Source of the DNA: Haliclystus octoradiatus
Taxonomy: Eukaryota > Cnidaria > Staurozoa > Stauromedusae > Haliclystidae
Reading direction: 5' to 3'
DNA length: 64,000 nt
Assembly: GCA_916610825.1 (NCBI GenBank)
Contig: OU744451.1
Span: 5,297,345-5,361,344, forward strand
The position numbers and the translations under genes are program-made. The notes below the pieces were generated by a model. The model searched no databases. It saw only the letters and a list, made by a program, of their open reading frames with translations, and was not told the DNA's origin. Shown one piece after another: positions 9,193 through 19,920 of the stretch. Position 1 is the stretch's first letter; each line of letters starts with the position of its first letter.

Positions 9193-12100
9193 TGAAGTCC
9201 ATTATTGATGTACAACAATTATCAATTAGCTCGGATTCCAAGCAATTGAGGACGAACTTTGATTTAATTTCAGGGAAAATGCATTTATTAGAATCATACG
9301 CAGATAAGATTGACAACCCTTTACATGCATTAATAATTCCCATACTGGAATCAAAGCTGCCAGCTGATTTGAAGACAGAATGGGAAAAGGAAATAATCAC
9401 AAAGTATGAAGATAAAGAATTCCCAACTTGGAAAAGATTTTGTGATTGGTTTTCAAGAGAGGTACGTTCAAGATAAACGGTTGACTGGAACCAAGAGAAA
9501 GCTGTAAAAAGAGTTATTAGACAACCACCTGACGATCAAAAAGATGCAAAGGTATTTTCTGCTCAAGCACTTACAACGGAAACAAGTCGAAATAGAGGAG
9601 GTGCAAGATCAAAATGTATTTATTGTGAGATGACTAATCATGATTTGGAAAATTGTTTTCTATTTGCAAAATTAGATATAAAGGACAAGTGGTATTTTAC
9701 TAAAGCAAAAGGATTGTGCTACTTATGTTTAGCTCCTCATCATAGATGGATGGAATGTACTAGAAAGACAAAATGCACAACAAATGATTGTGGTAAATCT
9801 CATCATGAATTGCTACATTTTGATAGTCGACCTGTAGAGTCGGAACGTGTTATCCAAGCAAATACTTCTAAAAGTCGTTGTTTATCTACTAAAGGAAGAA
9901 CTGTATTTACGTCAAAGATTATGCCATCTGCAGTTGCATTAATGACCAATGGAGGAAAATCATCTAAAGTTAGAGTAGCATTTGATTCAATGTGTAAAGA
10001 GACATTTGTTACAGAAAAAGCAGCTAGGAGAATCGAATTAGATATATGCAAAACAGAGTTAATTAAAATTACAGGATTTGATGAGAGAGTGTCTCATTTA
10101 AAAACTGGTCGTGTTGACTTTGGGCTTTCTCCTGTGAATAATTCTAGTATAAAAGTTCATATCAATGCTATTGTTAAACCTGGAAAAATTTGTGCTCCAC
10201 TAGATACTGTTGAGATTGATTTGGAACGTTGTACTCACTTAATGAATATCTGTATTGCAGATGAATTGCCCCATAACGAATGTGAAGTGGATGTTTTAAT
10301 TGGTATCGATTTCTTTTTGCAATTAGTATGTGGGGAAATAATACGCCATCCAACTGATGATTCTCTACCTGGAGCATTGCGAACTATATTTGGTTACGTA
10401 TTAATTGGCTCAAATCCCTTTGTTGGGAAGAAATCAAAATCATCGTGTTTATTTGTAGATTGTAAACCGCATACCAAACTAGAGAAAGAGGTGGAAAATT
10501 TTTGGAATCTCGAAGCAATAGGAATTAAGGACACTAATAAACAGTATACTTTAGACGAACGAACAGCTGTTTCAATATTTGAGAAATCTATTCGTTACGA
10601 CAATAGTCATTATTCTGTATCGTTACCATTTCGAGATGATGGACATATACCATGTAATAATTATCAAAATGCAAGGAAACAACTATTGTCAATTGAAAGG
10701 CGTCTGGAGAAAGATAAAGAAAAAAAGGAAGCGTATCGAAATTGTATGAACGATTATGATCGATTGGGATTTGCTCGTCCAGTGACTTCAGAAGAGAAGG
10801 AGAGGTTTGACAAAGGATCTCAATATTTCGTACCACATCATCCGGTTGAGAAACTTGATAGTTTGACAACTAAAACTAGAGTAGTTTTCAATGCAAGTGC
10901 AAAAGATATCAATGGCATTTCTTTGAATGATTGTTTGTTATCTGGTCCAGTATTACAGCCAGATTAGATAGAAGTGCTTTTAAGATTTCGATTTCATGAG
11001 ATTGCATTAATGGGAGATATTAAGAAGATGTTCTGCCAGACATCGATAAACCCTGAACATTATCAATTTCAGCAATATCTTTGGCAAGATTGTGATCTCA
11101 CCCGTGATCCTATTCGTTACGTAATGACAAGCTTGACGTTTGGAGTAAAACCTTCACCATACTTAGCAATTAGCTCTTTACTTCACCATGCTGCAAAAGA
11201 TGAGATCAAAGAATGCTTCCCACTGGCAAGTGTAGCAGCTACTCAAGATATTTATGTGGATGATTATTGTGGAGGAGGTAAATCTGTAGAACAAGTTACC
11301 AAATTACTATTTGAACTCATTGACATGTGCGATCTTGGTGGTTGGGAAATGACAAAGTTTATATCAAATTCCAAACAAATTATGGAAGCTATTCCGGTAG
11401 AGAAACGATTAACAAGCTTGATGGTTGATTTTGATTATAATGTAGATGACACTACGAAAGCACTTGGTATTGGATGGGATGTTCAGGAAGATCATTTTTT
11501 TATTTCGTTTAAATCCATTCATTACGAATGTAACCATTAATGTTACAAAACGAACAATCTTAAAGAAGGTATGTCAGATTTTTGATGTATTTGGATTTTT
11601 TGCACCTTTTATTATTCGTGCAAAAATTATGGTTCAATCATTATGGAAAATGGAATCGACATGGGATGAAGCACTGGACGGAGAGATTGTTGATATGTTT
11701 CATCAATGGGAGGAGGAGCTGCTTAGTTTGAATGATATTCGTATACCTAGATTTGTTATATGTGATGAAAAATACAAATCAATAGAGCTACATGCATTCG
11801 CGGATGCTTCGGAAAAGGCATATGGGGCTACAATTTATATACGCAGTGAAGATTTGAATGGACATTGAAACAGAAATCGTTACCTCGTTTGGAGCTGCTT
11901 GCAGTACACTGTGCTGCAGATTTAGTTAATTATGTTTGTGATGCATTGATCATTGTATTTACGTCTATTGAACTTTGGTCGGATTCTGAAATTGCATTAA
12001 ATTGGTTGAAAAAGCCAAGTACACATTGGAAAACATTTGTGGCTAACCGTGTACAAGAAGTCCATGATTTAGTTGGTAACAAGCATTGGCATCATGTGAA

Positions 12101-13744
12101 GAGTTGCGACAACCCTGCTGATTTTCTATCGCGTGGCATGGAAGTATCAAGCTTAAAGAATAGTAAATTGTACTGGCATGGCCCTGAATGGCTTGAGTTA
12201 TCAAAGGAACATTGGCCTTGCTATGTGATTGAAACTATTTTACCAGACGTTGAAATTGAAGCAAAAACAAAATGTCATACAGTTGTACCATTCGTAGAAT
12301 CTGAGCATTTATTTAACAATTTTGAGCGTTATGATAAATTGGTTCGTATTATTGGTCATATCTTGAAATGGAGGAAGATTGTCCCAAGAAATGTTGATGG
12401 AAAATTGACTATTGAAGATCTAAATGTGAGTGAATTACATTTACTGCGGTGTGTCCAACAGGCTCATTTCCCTTCCGAATACAAACTATTGCAAGATGGT
12501 AACCAGTTAAATGGCGATTGAGAAATTCTCTTCTTCCAGAGGAGACTAAACATCAGATTATTTTACCAAGTAATAATATCATCGTTGATAAACTCATTAT
12601 GATGTATCATCTTAAAGGGCATCATTCACCTATTGAGACTACTTTGTGTAATATTCGCACAAAATGTTGGATTATACATGGCAGAAGGCAGGTTATCAAG
12701 ACAATCCATCGATGTCTAATATGTAAACATTCAAGTACATCATCGTTGGAACAGAAAATGGGAGATTTACCAACACTAAGAGTTCAGCCTGCTCCTGCAT
12801 TTTCGAAAGTTGGTTTGGACTTTACAGGCCCATTATACATACGAACTGGGACAGTTGTTACTAAATGTTACATTTGCATATTCACCTGTGCTCTCAGCCG
12901 GATGATCCATTTAGAATTAACAAATAATATGGAAACAGAGGAATTTCTTGCTGCCTTTCGTCGGATGACAAATAGAAGAGGACTTTTATGTGATTTAGTA
13001 GTTAGTGATGATGCAAAAACCTTTCAAAAAGCATCACGTGTGGTCAGTAACATGAAATTTGAAGCAGATCTCTGGAAAAACCTTGATTCCACTTTAATTG
13101 AACGATTTTGTTTGAGTCACGGTATTAAATGGGAATTTATTACTGAACGTAGCCCCTTTCGTGGCGGATTTTGGGAACGGTTAAATCGTTCGTTAAAGAC
13201 ACCTCTGAGAAAGGTTCTTTCAAAGGCTCTATTGAACTATTGTGAAATGTATACTGTTTTAACCGATATTGAATCAGCAGTGAATCAGAGGCCATTGACG
13301 TGTCAAAGTACCGATTGTAGAGATGTTTTATCAATTACCCCTGCTCATTTGGCTTTGGGACGATCGCTTGGGACCCTTCCAGAACATCTTAATAAAGATG
13401 TTACTCTTTCAAAGAGATATAAGTATTTGCAGACGTTACTTACTCATTTTTGGAAAAGATGGTCTGTGGAATACTTACCAAATCTACAACGTCGAAGTAA
13501 ATGGCAAAAGAAAACGCCGGAGTTGGAAGTCAATGATGTTTGTTTAATTTCAGAGGATAACACACGACGCTCTACGTGGCCTATGGGTCGGTTTCAACAA
13601 GTAATACGTGGAAATGAGGGTTTAATCAGAACAGTACGACTGCAGACATCAAAGGGGGAACTGAATCGACCAGTTCAGAAATTGCACCTATTTGAAAAAT
13701 TCTTACCATCCAATGACTTGAGAGTAACCTCTCAAGGGGGGGAT
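9192..13744 (+). pseudogene. pol: BEL/Pao Gag C-terminus and Pol, copy 1 (interrupted)
   Basis: The Gag C-terminus (9,192-9,476) ends in an in-frame TAA at 9,474. The same frame resumes with zinc knuckles (CIYCEMTNHDLENC from about 9,615, then CYLCLAPHH) and a retropepsin-like domain in which the usual D-S/T-G reads DSM (AFDSMCKETFV). The reverse transcriptase begins before an in-frame TAG (10,965-10,967) and continues at 10,974-11,540 with YVDD. A frameshift leads to the connection/RNase H segment (11,541-11,868, HAFADASEKAYGA). After another shift RNase H ends (11,865-12,521, LWSDSEIALNW). The integrase follows in a third frame (12,518-13,816): H-H-C-C zinc finger, VGLDFTGP core and the Pao C-terminal domain. 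The last frame runs on into the 3' LTR. Confidence 0.85.
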
Positions 13745-13746
13745 GA

Positions 13747-14093
13747 TGCTGTGGATCCAACAACGGATAACGAGAACATTGTTGATAATTTAAATATAAG
13801 TAATTTAATTAAGTAAGTTAACAAGAATTGGACGGAAGTCGTCGCCACCCAAACGATTTGGTTTCACTGTATAGTTTCTTAGAATCATTTAGAGTTTCTT
13901 GGAAATATGTAACTTCCTAATGGATGTGCTCGTATAGCATAGTTTTGTTGACTTTTGTGTTAAAGATATTTAGAAATGTAGTCGTTTAAGATTCAAATGG
14001 TCTTGAATTATTATTGATATATATGATGATTGGATTTATGTGAAATGAATGACTCTATGGTGTTTTTGGATTTAGGAGCGTAGCTCACAATAT
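13747..14093 (+). repeat. BEL/Pao 3' LTR, copy 1
   Basis: A direct repeat of the 5' LTR, starting TGCTGTGGATCC after a run of G and ending near TAGCTCACAATAT. Host sequence resumes with TATTATATATACAAATG, exactly as in the empty site of unit 2. Confidence 0.9.
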
Positions 14094-14216
14094 ATTATAT
14101 ATACAAATGAATCTATGTCTGCATAATACCGATCTTGTTGAAGAAAAGATTATACTGTCTTGTCTGTCATAAGATTATTAATCGATCAACAAAATCTTGA
14201 ATAAATCAGAAACATT

Positions 14217-17200
14217 ATGAATGCGACTGACGACGAAAAATTGAATCGTTTGAATTTTGCAGTATGTTCAGGCAGAAAGGATATTGTTGAGTTGTTATTG
14301 CAAAATGAAGTCGATTACTCTAATAAATCAGTTGCATACCTCAGTAATATTAGCTGCACAAGCAGGACATGCAGATGTTGTTAAACTCATTTTAAATTTT
14401 CTGAAAAAGGATGAAGATATTAAAGCTGTTCTCGATGAAAAAGATGACAATGGAAGAACGTTGTTTCATGATATAGCAATGAGAGGTTTATCATCTGTTG
14501 TGGAAGTAATTATTGATTGTATACACAAAATGCAAGATTCTGAATACACAACTTTTATGATGAATGTAACTGATAATAAAAAACTCACTCCTTTACATTG
14601 GCTGCATGCGATGGTATGAAAGATACTGTTGAGCTACTGTTAAATAATAATGCTGACACTCATGCCACAGATATTCAATTGCATACACCAATACGATTTG
14701 CTGCAATTGGTGGGCATGCAGATGTTGTAAAACTCATTTTAAATTTTCTGAAAAAGGATGAAGATTTTAAAGCTGTTCTCGATGAAAAAGATGACAATGG
14801 AGTAACACTGCTTCATTATGTAGCACTGCGAGGTTTATCATCTGTTATGGAAATAATTATTAATCGTATACACACAATGCAAGATTCTGAATACACATCT
14901 TTTGTGATGAATGTAACTGATAATAAAAAACTTTCTCCCTTACATTTGGCTGCATACCATGGTATGAAAGATACTGTTGAGCTACTGTTAAATAATAATG
15001 CTGACACTCATGCCACAGATATTCAATTGCATACACCAATACGATTAGCTGCAAAAGTTGGGCATGCAGATGTTGTAAAACTCATTTTAAATTTTCTGAA
15101 AAAGAATGAAAATATTAAAGCTGTTCTCGATGCAAAAGATGACAATGGAAGAACACTGCTTCATTATGTAGCACTGAGAGGTTTATCATCTGTTATGGAA
15201 ATGATAATTAATCGTATACACACAATGCAAGATTCTGAATACACATCTTTTGTGATGAATGTAACTGATAATAAAAAACTTTCTCCCTTACATTTGGCTG
15301 CATACCATGGTATGAAAGATACTGTTGAGCTACTGTTAAATAATAATGCTGATATTCATGCCACAGATATTAATTTGCGTACACCAATACAAATTGCTGC
15401 AAGAAAAGGGCATGCAGATGTTGTAAAACTCATTTTAATTTTTCTGAAAAATGATGAAGATATTAAAGCTGTTCTCGATGAAACAGATGCCATTGGAAGA
15501 ACATTGTTTCATGATGTAGCAATGAGAGGTTTATCATCTGTTGTGGAAGTAATTATTGATTGTATACACAAAATGCAAGATTCTGAATAGGAAACCTTTA
15601 TGATGAATTTCACTGATAATAAAAAACATACTCCATTACATTTGGCTGCAAGGAATGGTATGATAGATATTGTTGAGCTACTGTTAAATAATAAAGCTGA
15701 TATTTCTGCTTCAGATGATCACTTGCGTACACCAATACAATTTGCTGCAATAGCAGGGCATGCAGATGTTTTGCAGCTATTTTTTAATTTTCTGACAAAA
15801 AAAGAAGAAGCAAAAGATGTCATCAATGTTGCTGATTTTCTGGGATGTACAATCCTTCACTTTGCAGCAATTAAAGAATCTTTGCCTATCATTAATGTGG
15901 TGATTGATCGAATAAAGAGGATGGGAGTTCGTAACTATACCACATTAATTATAAATGCGACTATGTATGATCAATGTTCCCCATTGCATATTGGGTCGAA
16001 GAATGGAAATTTAAAGATTGTGTCTTTTCTAATTGAAAATGGTGCTAGAGTTAACGATGTTAACATCAATGGTTGTACACCGTTACATTATGCTGCACAT
16101 TTTGGGAATTCTGATGTTGTAGTTGAACTATTACAGAGATATTCTGACTATGTACCTGATAATGAAAACAATACACCATTAATACATGCTACGATTGGAG
16201 GACATTTAGCAATCGTTAAAATACTTATTAAATCTCTATATAATGATGATAAAGTTAAACACGATTGTATTATCGAAGACTTAGAGAAAGCAAAAGAGTT
16301 AGCAGTGAGAGATAGTCACAAGTTTATTGCAGATGAAGTTATTTATTGGATTGTGAAATTCAAAACAGAACAAAATGACAATTGCTCCACTGCCACTGCT
16401 GTAATGAACAGTAGGTCCGACAAGGTGATGCTAGACATTGCAAACGGTTGGGAGAATGTAAGATTACTTGGAAGTGGAAGATTCGAAAATGTAAACCTTG
16501 GTCGTACTTGTAATTCAAAATTAGATATTGCAGTTAAAATTATTGATTTAGAGATGCAGAGCACATTATTTGAAGAGGAACTGACTTGTTTGTATGCAGC
16601 AACTGAATTGCTAAAGTCACTTAATAATAAACGAATTACTAAACTATATGACGTGGAACAGAGTTCTAAATATCCTTACATCTTTATCGAATACATTGCT
16701 GCAGGTTCTATGCAGGATTATGTCAAAGAGAATGGCAGGATATTGTCTGAAATCATAATACCTAATTATTCTGCGCAGATGCTCGAAGGTATGATGTACT
16801 TGCACGACGAAGAGGTTATGCATTGTAATATTAAAAGTGCCAATGTATTGCTAAGTGACGATAAACTGAATATTAAATTAACAGATTTTGGAATATTGAA
16901 ACGAATAAAACATTCTTGTATGAAGGCTACCTCACACTTGTCCAAAGGAACTGTACCTTGGATGGCACCAGAAGTAATGTTCCCTGAGTGTGCAAATGAA
17001 TGTTATGGGTTCTGAGCAGATGCATGGAGTTTTGGTTGCACTGTTTATGAAATGCTAACTGCAAATGTACCTTGGCATGAACTTGCAGTTGCTCAACTTA
17101 TGTTTAAACTTGGATTCGGTATCAACACACCAGAGATACAAGATGACATATCAGATTCATTGAAAGAATTTATTCAAAACGCTTTGACCTATGATTCAGT

Positions 17201-17267
17201 GTATCGTCTGTCTGCAGAGGAACTGTCATATCATCCATTTGTAGAGGAGCATATTCAACCATTTTGA
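14217..17267 (+). pseudogene. Ankyrin-repeat MAP3K-like kinase, copy 1 (disrupted)
   Basis: Ankyrin repeats run from about 14,250 to 16,260, built from a 348-bp (116-residue) higher-order repeat; GGTATGAAAG marks begin near 14,613, 14,961, 15,309 and 15,657. After a linker, a kinase domain (about 16,455-17,255) shows GSGRFENV, AVKII (Lys at 16,536), MHCNIKSANVLL, DFG (16,884) and WMAPE, and ends YRLSAEELSYHPF, like STE11/MAP3K kinases. The catalytic-loop Asp is Asn (16,827) and the third Gly-loop glycine is Glu, so activity is doubtful. Breaks: an extra A near 14,327 relative to unit 2, a missing T near 14,597, TAG at 15,588-15,590 and TGA at 17,013-17,015. The BEL element lies just upstream of the first ATG (14,217) and separates this region from any 5' exons. 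Predicted ancestral product: cytoplasmic ankyrin-kinase scaffold. Confidence 0.85.
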
Positions 17268-19267
17268 AAGGAGAATTCAATAATATAAAAATTTACCATG
17301 TCAAAATCAAAATCACATGTTGCAGTTGAAATGATTGGAATCGAAAGTTCAAGTATTTAGTGGATTTTAATGAAATTATGTAAATTATCTTTTCATCTTT
17401 TCTTTATCTTATCTTTTTATCTTAAAATGATGAGCATTTCAACTTTATGTTTTTCTGGGAAGGCAACAGCAAGACTTGCTTTAGCATCGCTGATAAATTA
17501 ATTGCATTTGGTTAAGATATGAGTTTGTTTTCATTATGTATGCTATATTTGACTTTTTTACTTTGAGAAGATAAAGTTGCCAAATCTTAATTAATTACAA
17601 TTAGACTGATGATAGGTGGTTCAAATATTTGTGTTTTTGAATAATGTTAAAATGGCACTCTATTGGCTCAAGTTTAGTCTCATGCCTATCCTAAATCAAA
17701 TCAACAGCTGTAGTATTTGATACTGAAGGATTAATTTGCAAGTAACACACTGAAAGTTTTAAGAAATAGTCTTTCACTCTAAGTATTTGAAAAATTGCTA
17801 CTTTTACGTAATCAATATTAACCCTGCAAACAGCCAGTTAGCGTCCATAAACTGTTTTCACAGGGATTGTATCCTTCTGAATTATGAATTTTGCCTATTT
17901 AATGACATACGATTTGTTACACTTGCGCAGCCACAATAATTTTAATGTGGAAACTGTTCAATGTCACCCCTACGTTTTTGTAAATACTCTGAATATTTTC
18001 TCAACCACAGTTACCAAGAAGTAATGTGGAATTTTATTCAGCGCACAACATATTATTATTATTGATTGACTGTAGGCAACTTGATAACGGTAATATCTAA
18101 TATTGTAGTTAAGTAGGCTACAAGTATAAAAATCCATACTTGATTAGCATTATGTATTAAATTATTCTGGTTACATAAATTTAATAACAGTTTTCAGTAT
18201 ATGTTAATATCATTCAGATTAAAATCACTTTGTTGTCATATTTAAAAATTATTTCTTGATACATATCATTAAATTTGCGTTAGGGGTTGAACCACTGTCA
18301 ATTAATGTCGTTGATTTTATTTCATAAATTTTACTTGGAAATGATGTCCTCAAAACATAGTTTGCTGAAAGTTCTCCTCTGTAAATAAAAAAACAAAACA
18401 AACATGATTAATACTAGCAGTTCCAATCAAACGTTTTTGTTGAGTTCATGAACTGTTCAATAACTTCACAAACTGTTCAAGAAACGTCGAATGATTTTGT
18501 CATCTTCGGATAAGTGAAATTACCGCTTCTTTGCAGCCTAGCATTGAACCTTATAAATTAATTTCTGGTCAAATCCTTGTTAATCAATTTCGGAGTAGTG
18601 CAATGTCGGATAAATGCAATAAAAATCGCTGGCAATTTTGATTTGCACTTAAAGCGGATTACACTGTATCATCAAAACTTTTATGTATGTGTGTGGTAAT
18701 TTATAGTTATATACTCATTCCACCCGCTACAAGCTGTTGGCCAGCTCTTGAACATTCTTTTGCAAAAAGTAAAAATCAAGAGTTCATATAGAATATTCTT
18801 GAACTGTCACATTGTTCAGTTCCATTATGCACTTTTTGATGATTTAGTTCATCAACCATCACTTTGTATTGTGATTGGTAATCAACTCGAGAAATTTTAC
18901 ATGAAATCGTCTGTGAAAATGGTGTAGTGACAAGTAATTTGGATGGTATCGCCCTACCGAAGGCATTCGTACCACTCCTCTATTTCTAGAGGAGTTGCTC
19001 TTTTTGCTGAGTGCAATGATTTTAAATACTCTTTAAAGATCTCAGCCAGGACACTGCAGATCAATTTCAACATATCTCATAGCAGATAGGTCTGGATCGT
19101 CAATGCCCAACGATGTGCCGCAGCTACTCACAATGCAATTCAATCTGGACCATTCCATCTTCCATCCTTAGATGGTACTCTTTTGATGTTTTGATAAACT
19201 CAAGGCTGGGTTAACCTTGAAGATTGTGATAAACATTTATGGAGGAAACAGAAAATGGAATTTCTTC
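17268..19267. other. 3' flank of the ankyrin-kinase, unit 1
   Basis: No gene is seen in 2 kb. It contains scattered copies of GTTCATGAAC-type words (18,440-18,480) and a compact hairpin. Equivalent DNA is at 37,759-40,265 and 61,906-63,905. Unit 2 differs by a replaced stretch (about 37,880-38,055) and an extra block of about 365 bp (about 39,400-39,772). A polyadenylation site for the gene probably lies here, but no clear signal stands out. Confidence 0.6.
18975..18994. other. Short perfect hairpin CTCCTCTA-TTTC-TAGAGGAG
   Basis: An 8-bp perfect stem with a 4-base loop, followed by a T-rich stretch. It is conserved in units 2 (about 39,975) and 3 (about 63,613). The role is unknown; it may be an RNA 3'-end structure or a chance palindrome within a repeat. 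Confidence 0.4.
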
Positions 19268-19732
19268 TGACAGTGTAAATCAATTAGTGAGAAAAAAACC
19301 AAAACGCATTCACCTTTCATACACATTCAAACACCACTCTCTATAGTAATCACTCATATAGCGTCTAAAATTGTATATTTTTTTATTGAATTAACCCTAA
19401 TATATAGAGATCAACTGCATACAGTCATGGATTGTATTATAAGGCGTGCAATCTCACGCGCACGCCTAAACACTTAGAAAATTGCACGCCAAAATGTATT
19501 ATGTATGATTGAGACCAGAAAGACTAACATTAAACTGTGACCAACATAATTTATAAATCTACTACAACGGTTTTCCAATGTTATAAGTCATAGATGAGTC
19601 AGTTATATTTTTTATATCTATTCAAGATGGCTACTCCCACCCAAGTCTGATAACATAGACTGCCATGAGGCAGCCTCTTATTCATTATAAGTTAATGAGG
19701 CTAAGCAAGATGACAGAGTCTACATCATAACA
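19268..19732 (-). repeat. Presumed 3' LTR of element X, copy 1
   Basis: The start at 19,732 follows a polypurine tract on the minus strand. The LTR contains a perfect 10-bp inverted repeat, GGCGTGCAAT (19,443-19,452) with ATTGCACGCC (19,481-19,490). The distal end is uncertain because no second LTR is available. At the proposed end, units 1 and 3 have six bases (TCTTCT region) that unit 2 lacks. Confidence 0.45.
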
Positions 19733-19920
19733 TCTCCCCTTCCAACGATTATAGATTAATTTCTAGTTTTCATGTATCGAGAAGGTTTATCAGCTGCATG
19801 CCGATCTGGTCGTCTGGCTTCGCAAGATGAGCCTGAGCTTCTGCTGCTGTCTTGGTGATCATCTTCTGGCCTTTTGTCCACATCAGATGGTAGGCTCTGA
19901 GCACACGTTTGTGGGTAACA

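Larger units (their letters stand above)
7645..14093 (+). mobile_element. BEL/Pao LTR retrotransposon, copy 1 (full length, degenerate)
   Basis: About 6.45 kb bounded by two direct LTRs of about 345 bp, each starting TG(T/C)TGTGGATCC and ending near GTAGCTCACAATAT. Between them are gag, zinc knuckles, aspartic protease, reverse transcriptase, RNase H and integrase in BEL/Pao order. The empty site in unit 2 (TTAGTATATTATATATAC, near 27,393) confirms the borders. Host bases TATTA/ATTA are repeated at both ends, consistent with a 4-6 bp target duplication whose exact length is blurred by AT repetition. A G-rich polypurine tract (about 13,735-13,743) precedes the 3' LTR. Reading frames contain two in-frame stops and several frameshifts, so this copy is not autonomous. 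Confidence 0.93.
1..19362 (+). repeat. Large duplicated segment, copy A (partner 44,665-64,000)
   Basis: The first 19.36 kb is repeated in direct orientation at 44,665-64,000. The offset drifts only from 44,664 to 44,638 because of small indels (an ATT/AT step, one 22-bp minisatellite copy, a few others). Gene copies, the BEL/Pao insertion and several disabling mutations are shared at identical places. By eye nearly all lines differ by zero to two bases per few hundred. Both copies are cut by the window edges, so the true duplicated segment is longer. It may be a very recent tandem duplication or two haplotypes assembled in series. Confidence 0.95.

Noticed and set aside
14257..15657. CRISPR-like regular repeats
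   Set aside because: The 348-bp periodicity encodes ankyrin repeats; there are no short repeats with unique spacers.
14217..16300. Bacterial (Wolbachia-like) origin of the ankyrin sequence
   Set aside because: The ankyrin frame continues into a eukaryotic MAP3K-like kinase and sits among animal retrotransposons; nothing bacterial surrounds it.
17013..17015. Programmed stop-codon readthrough of the kinase TGA
   Set aside because: The gene also has frameshifts and another stop, and unit 2 has a sense codon at this place, so simple decay is the better explanation.
18930..19010. Possible small RNA gene around the CTCCTCTA hairpin
   Set aside because: The stem is only 8 bp, with no promoter boxes or recognised fold; kept only as a low-confidence hairpin.
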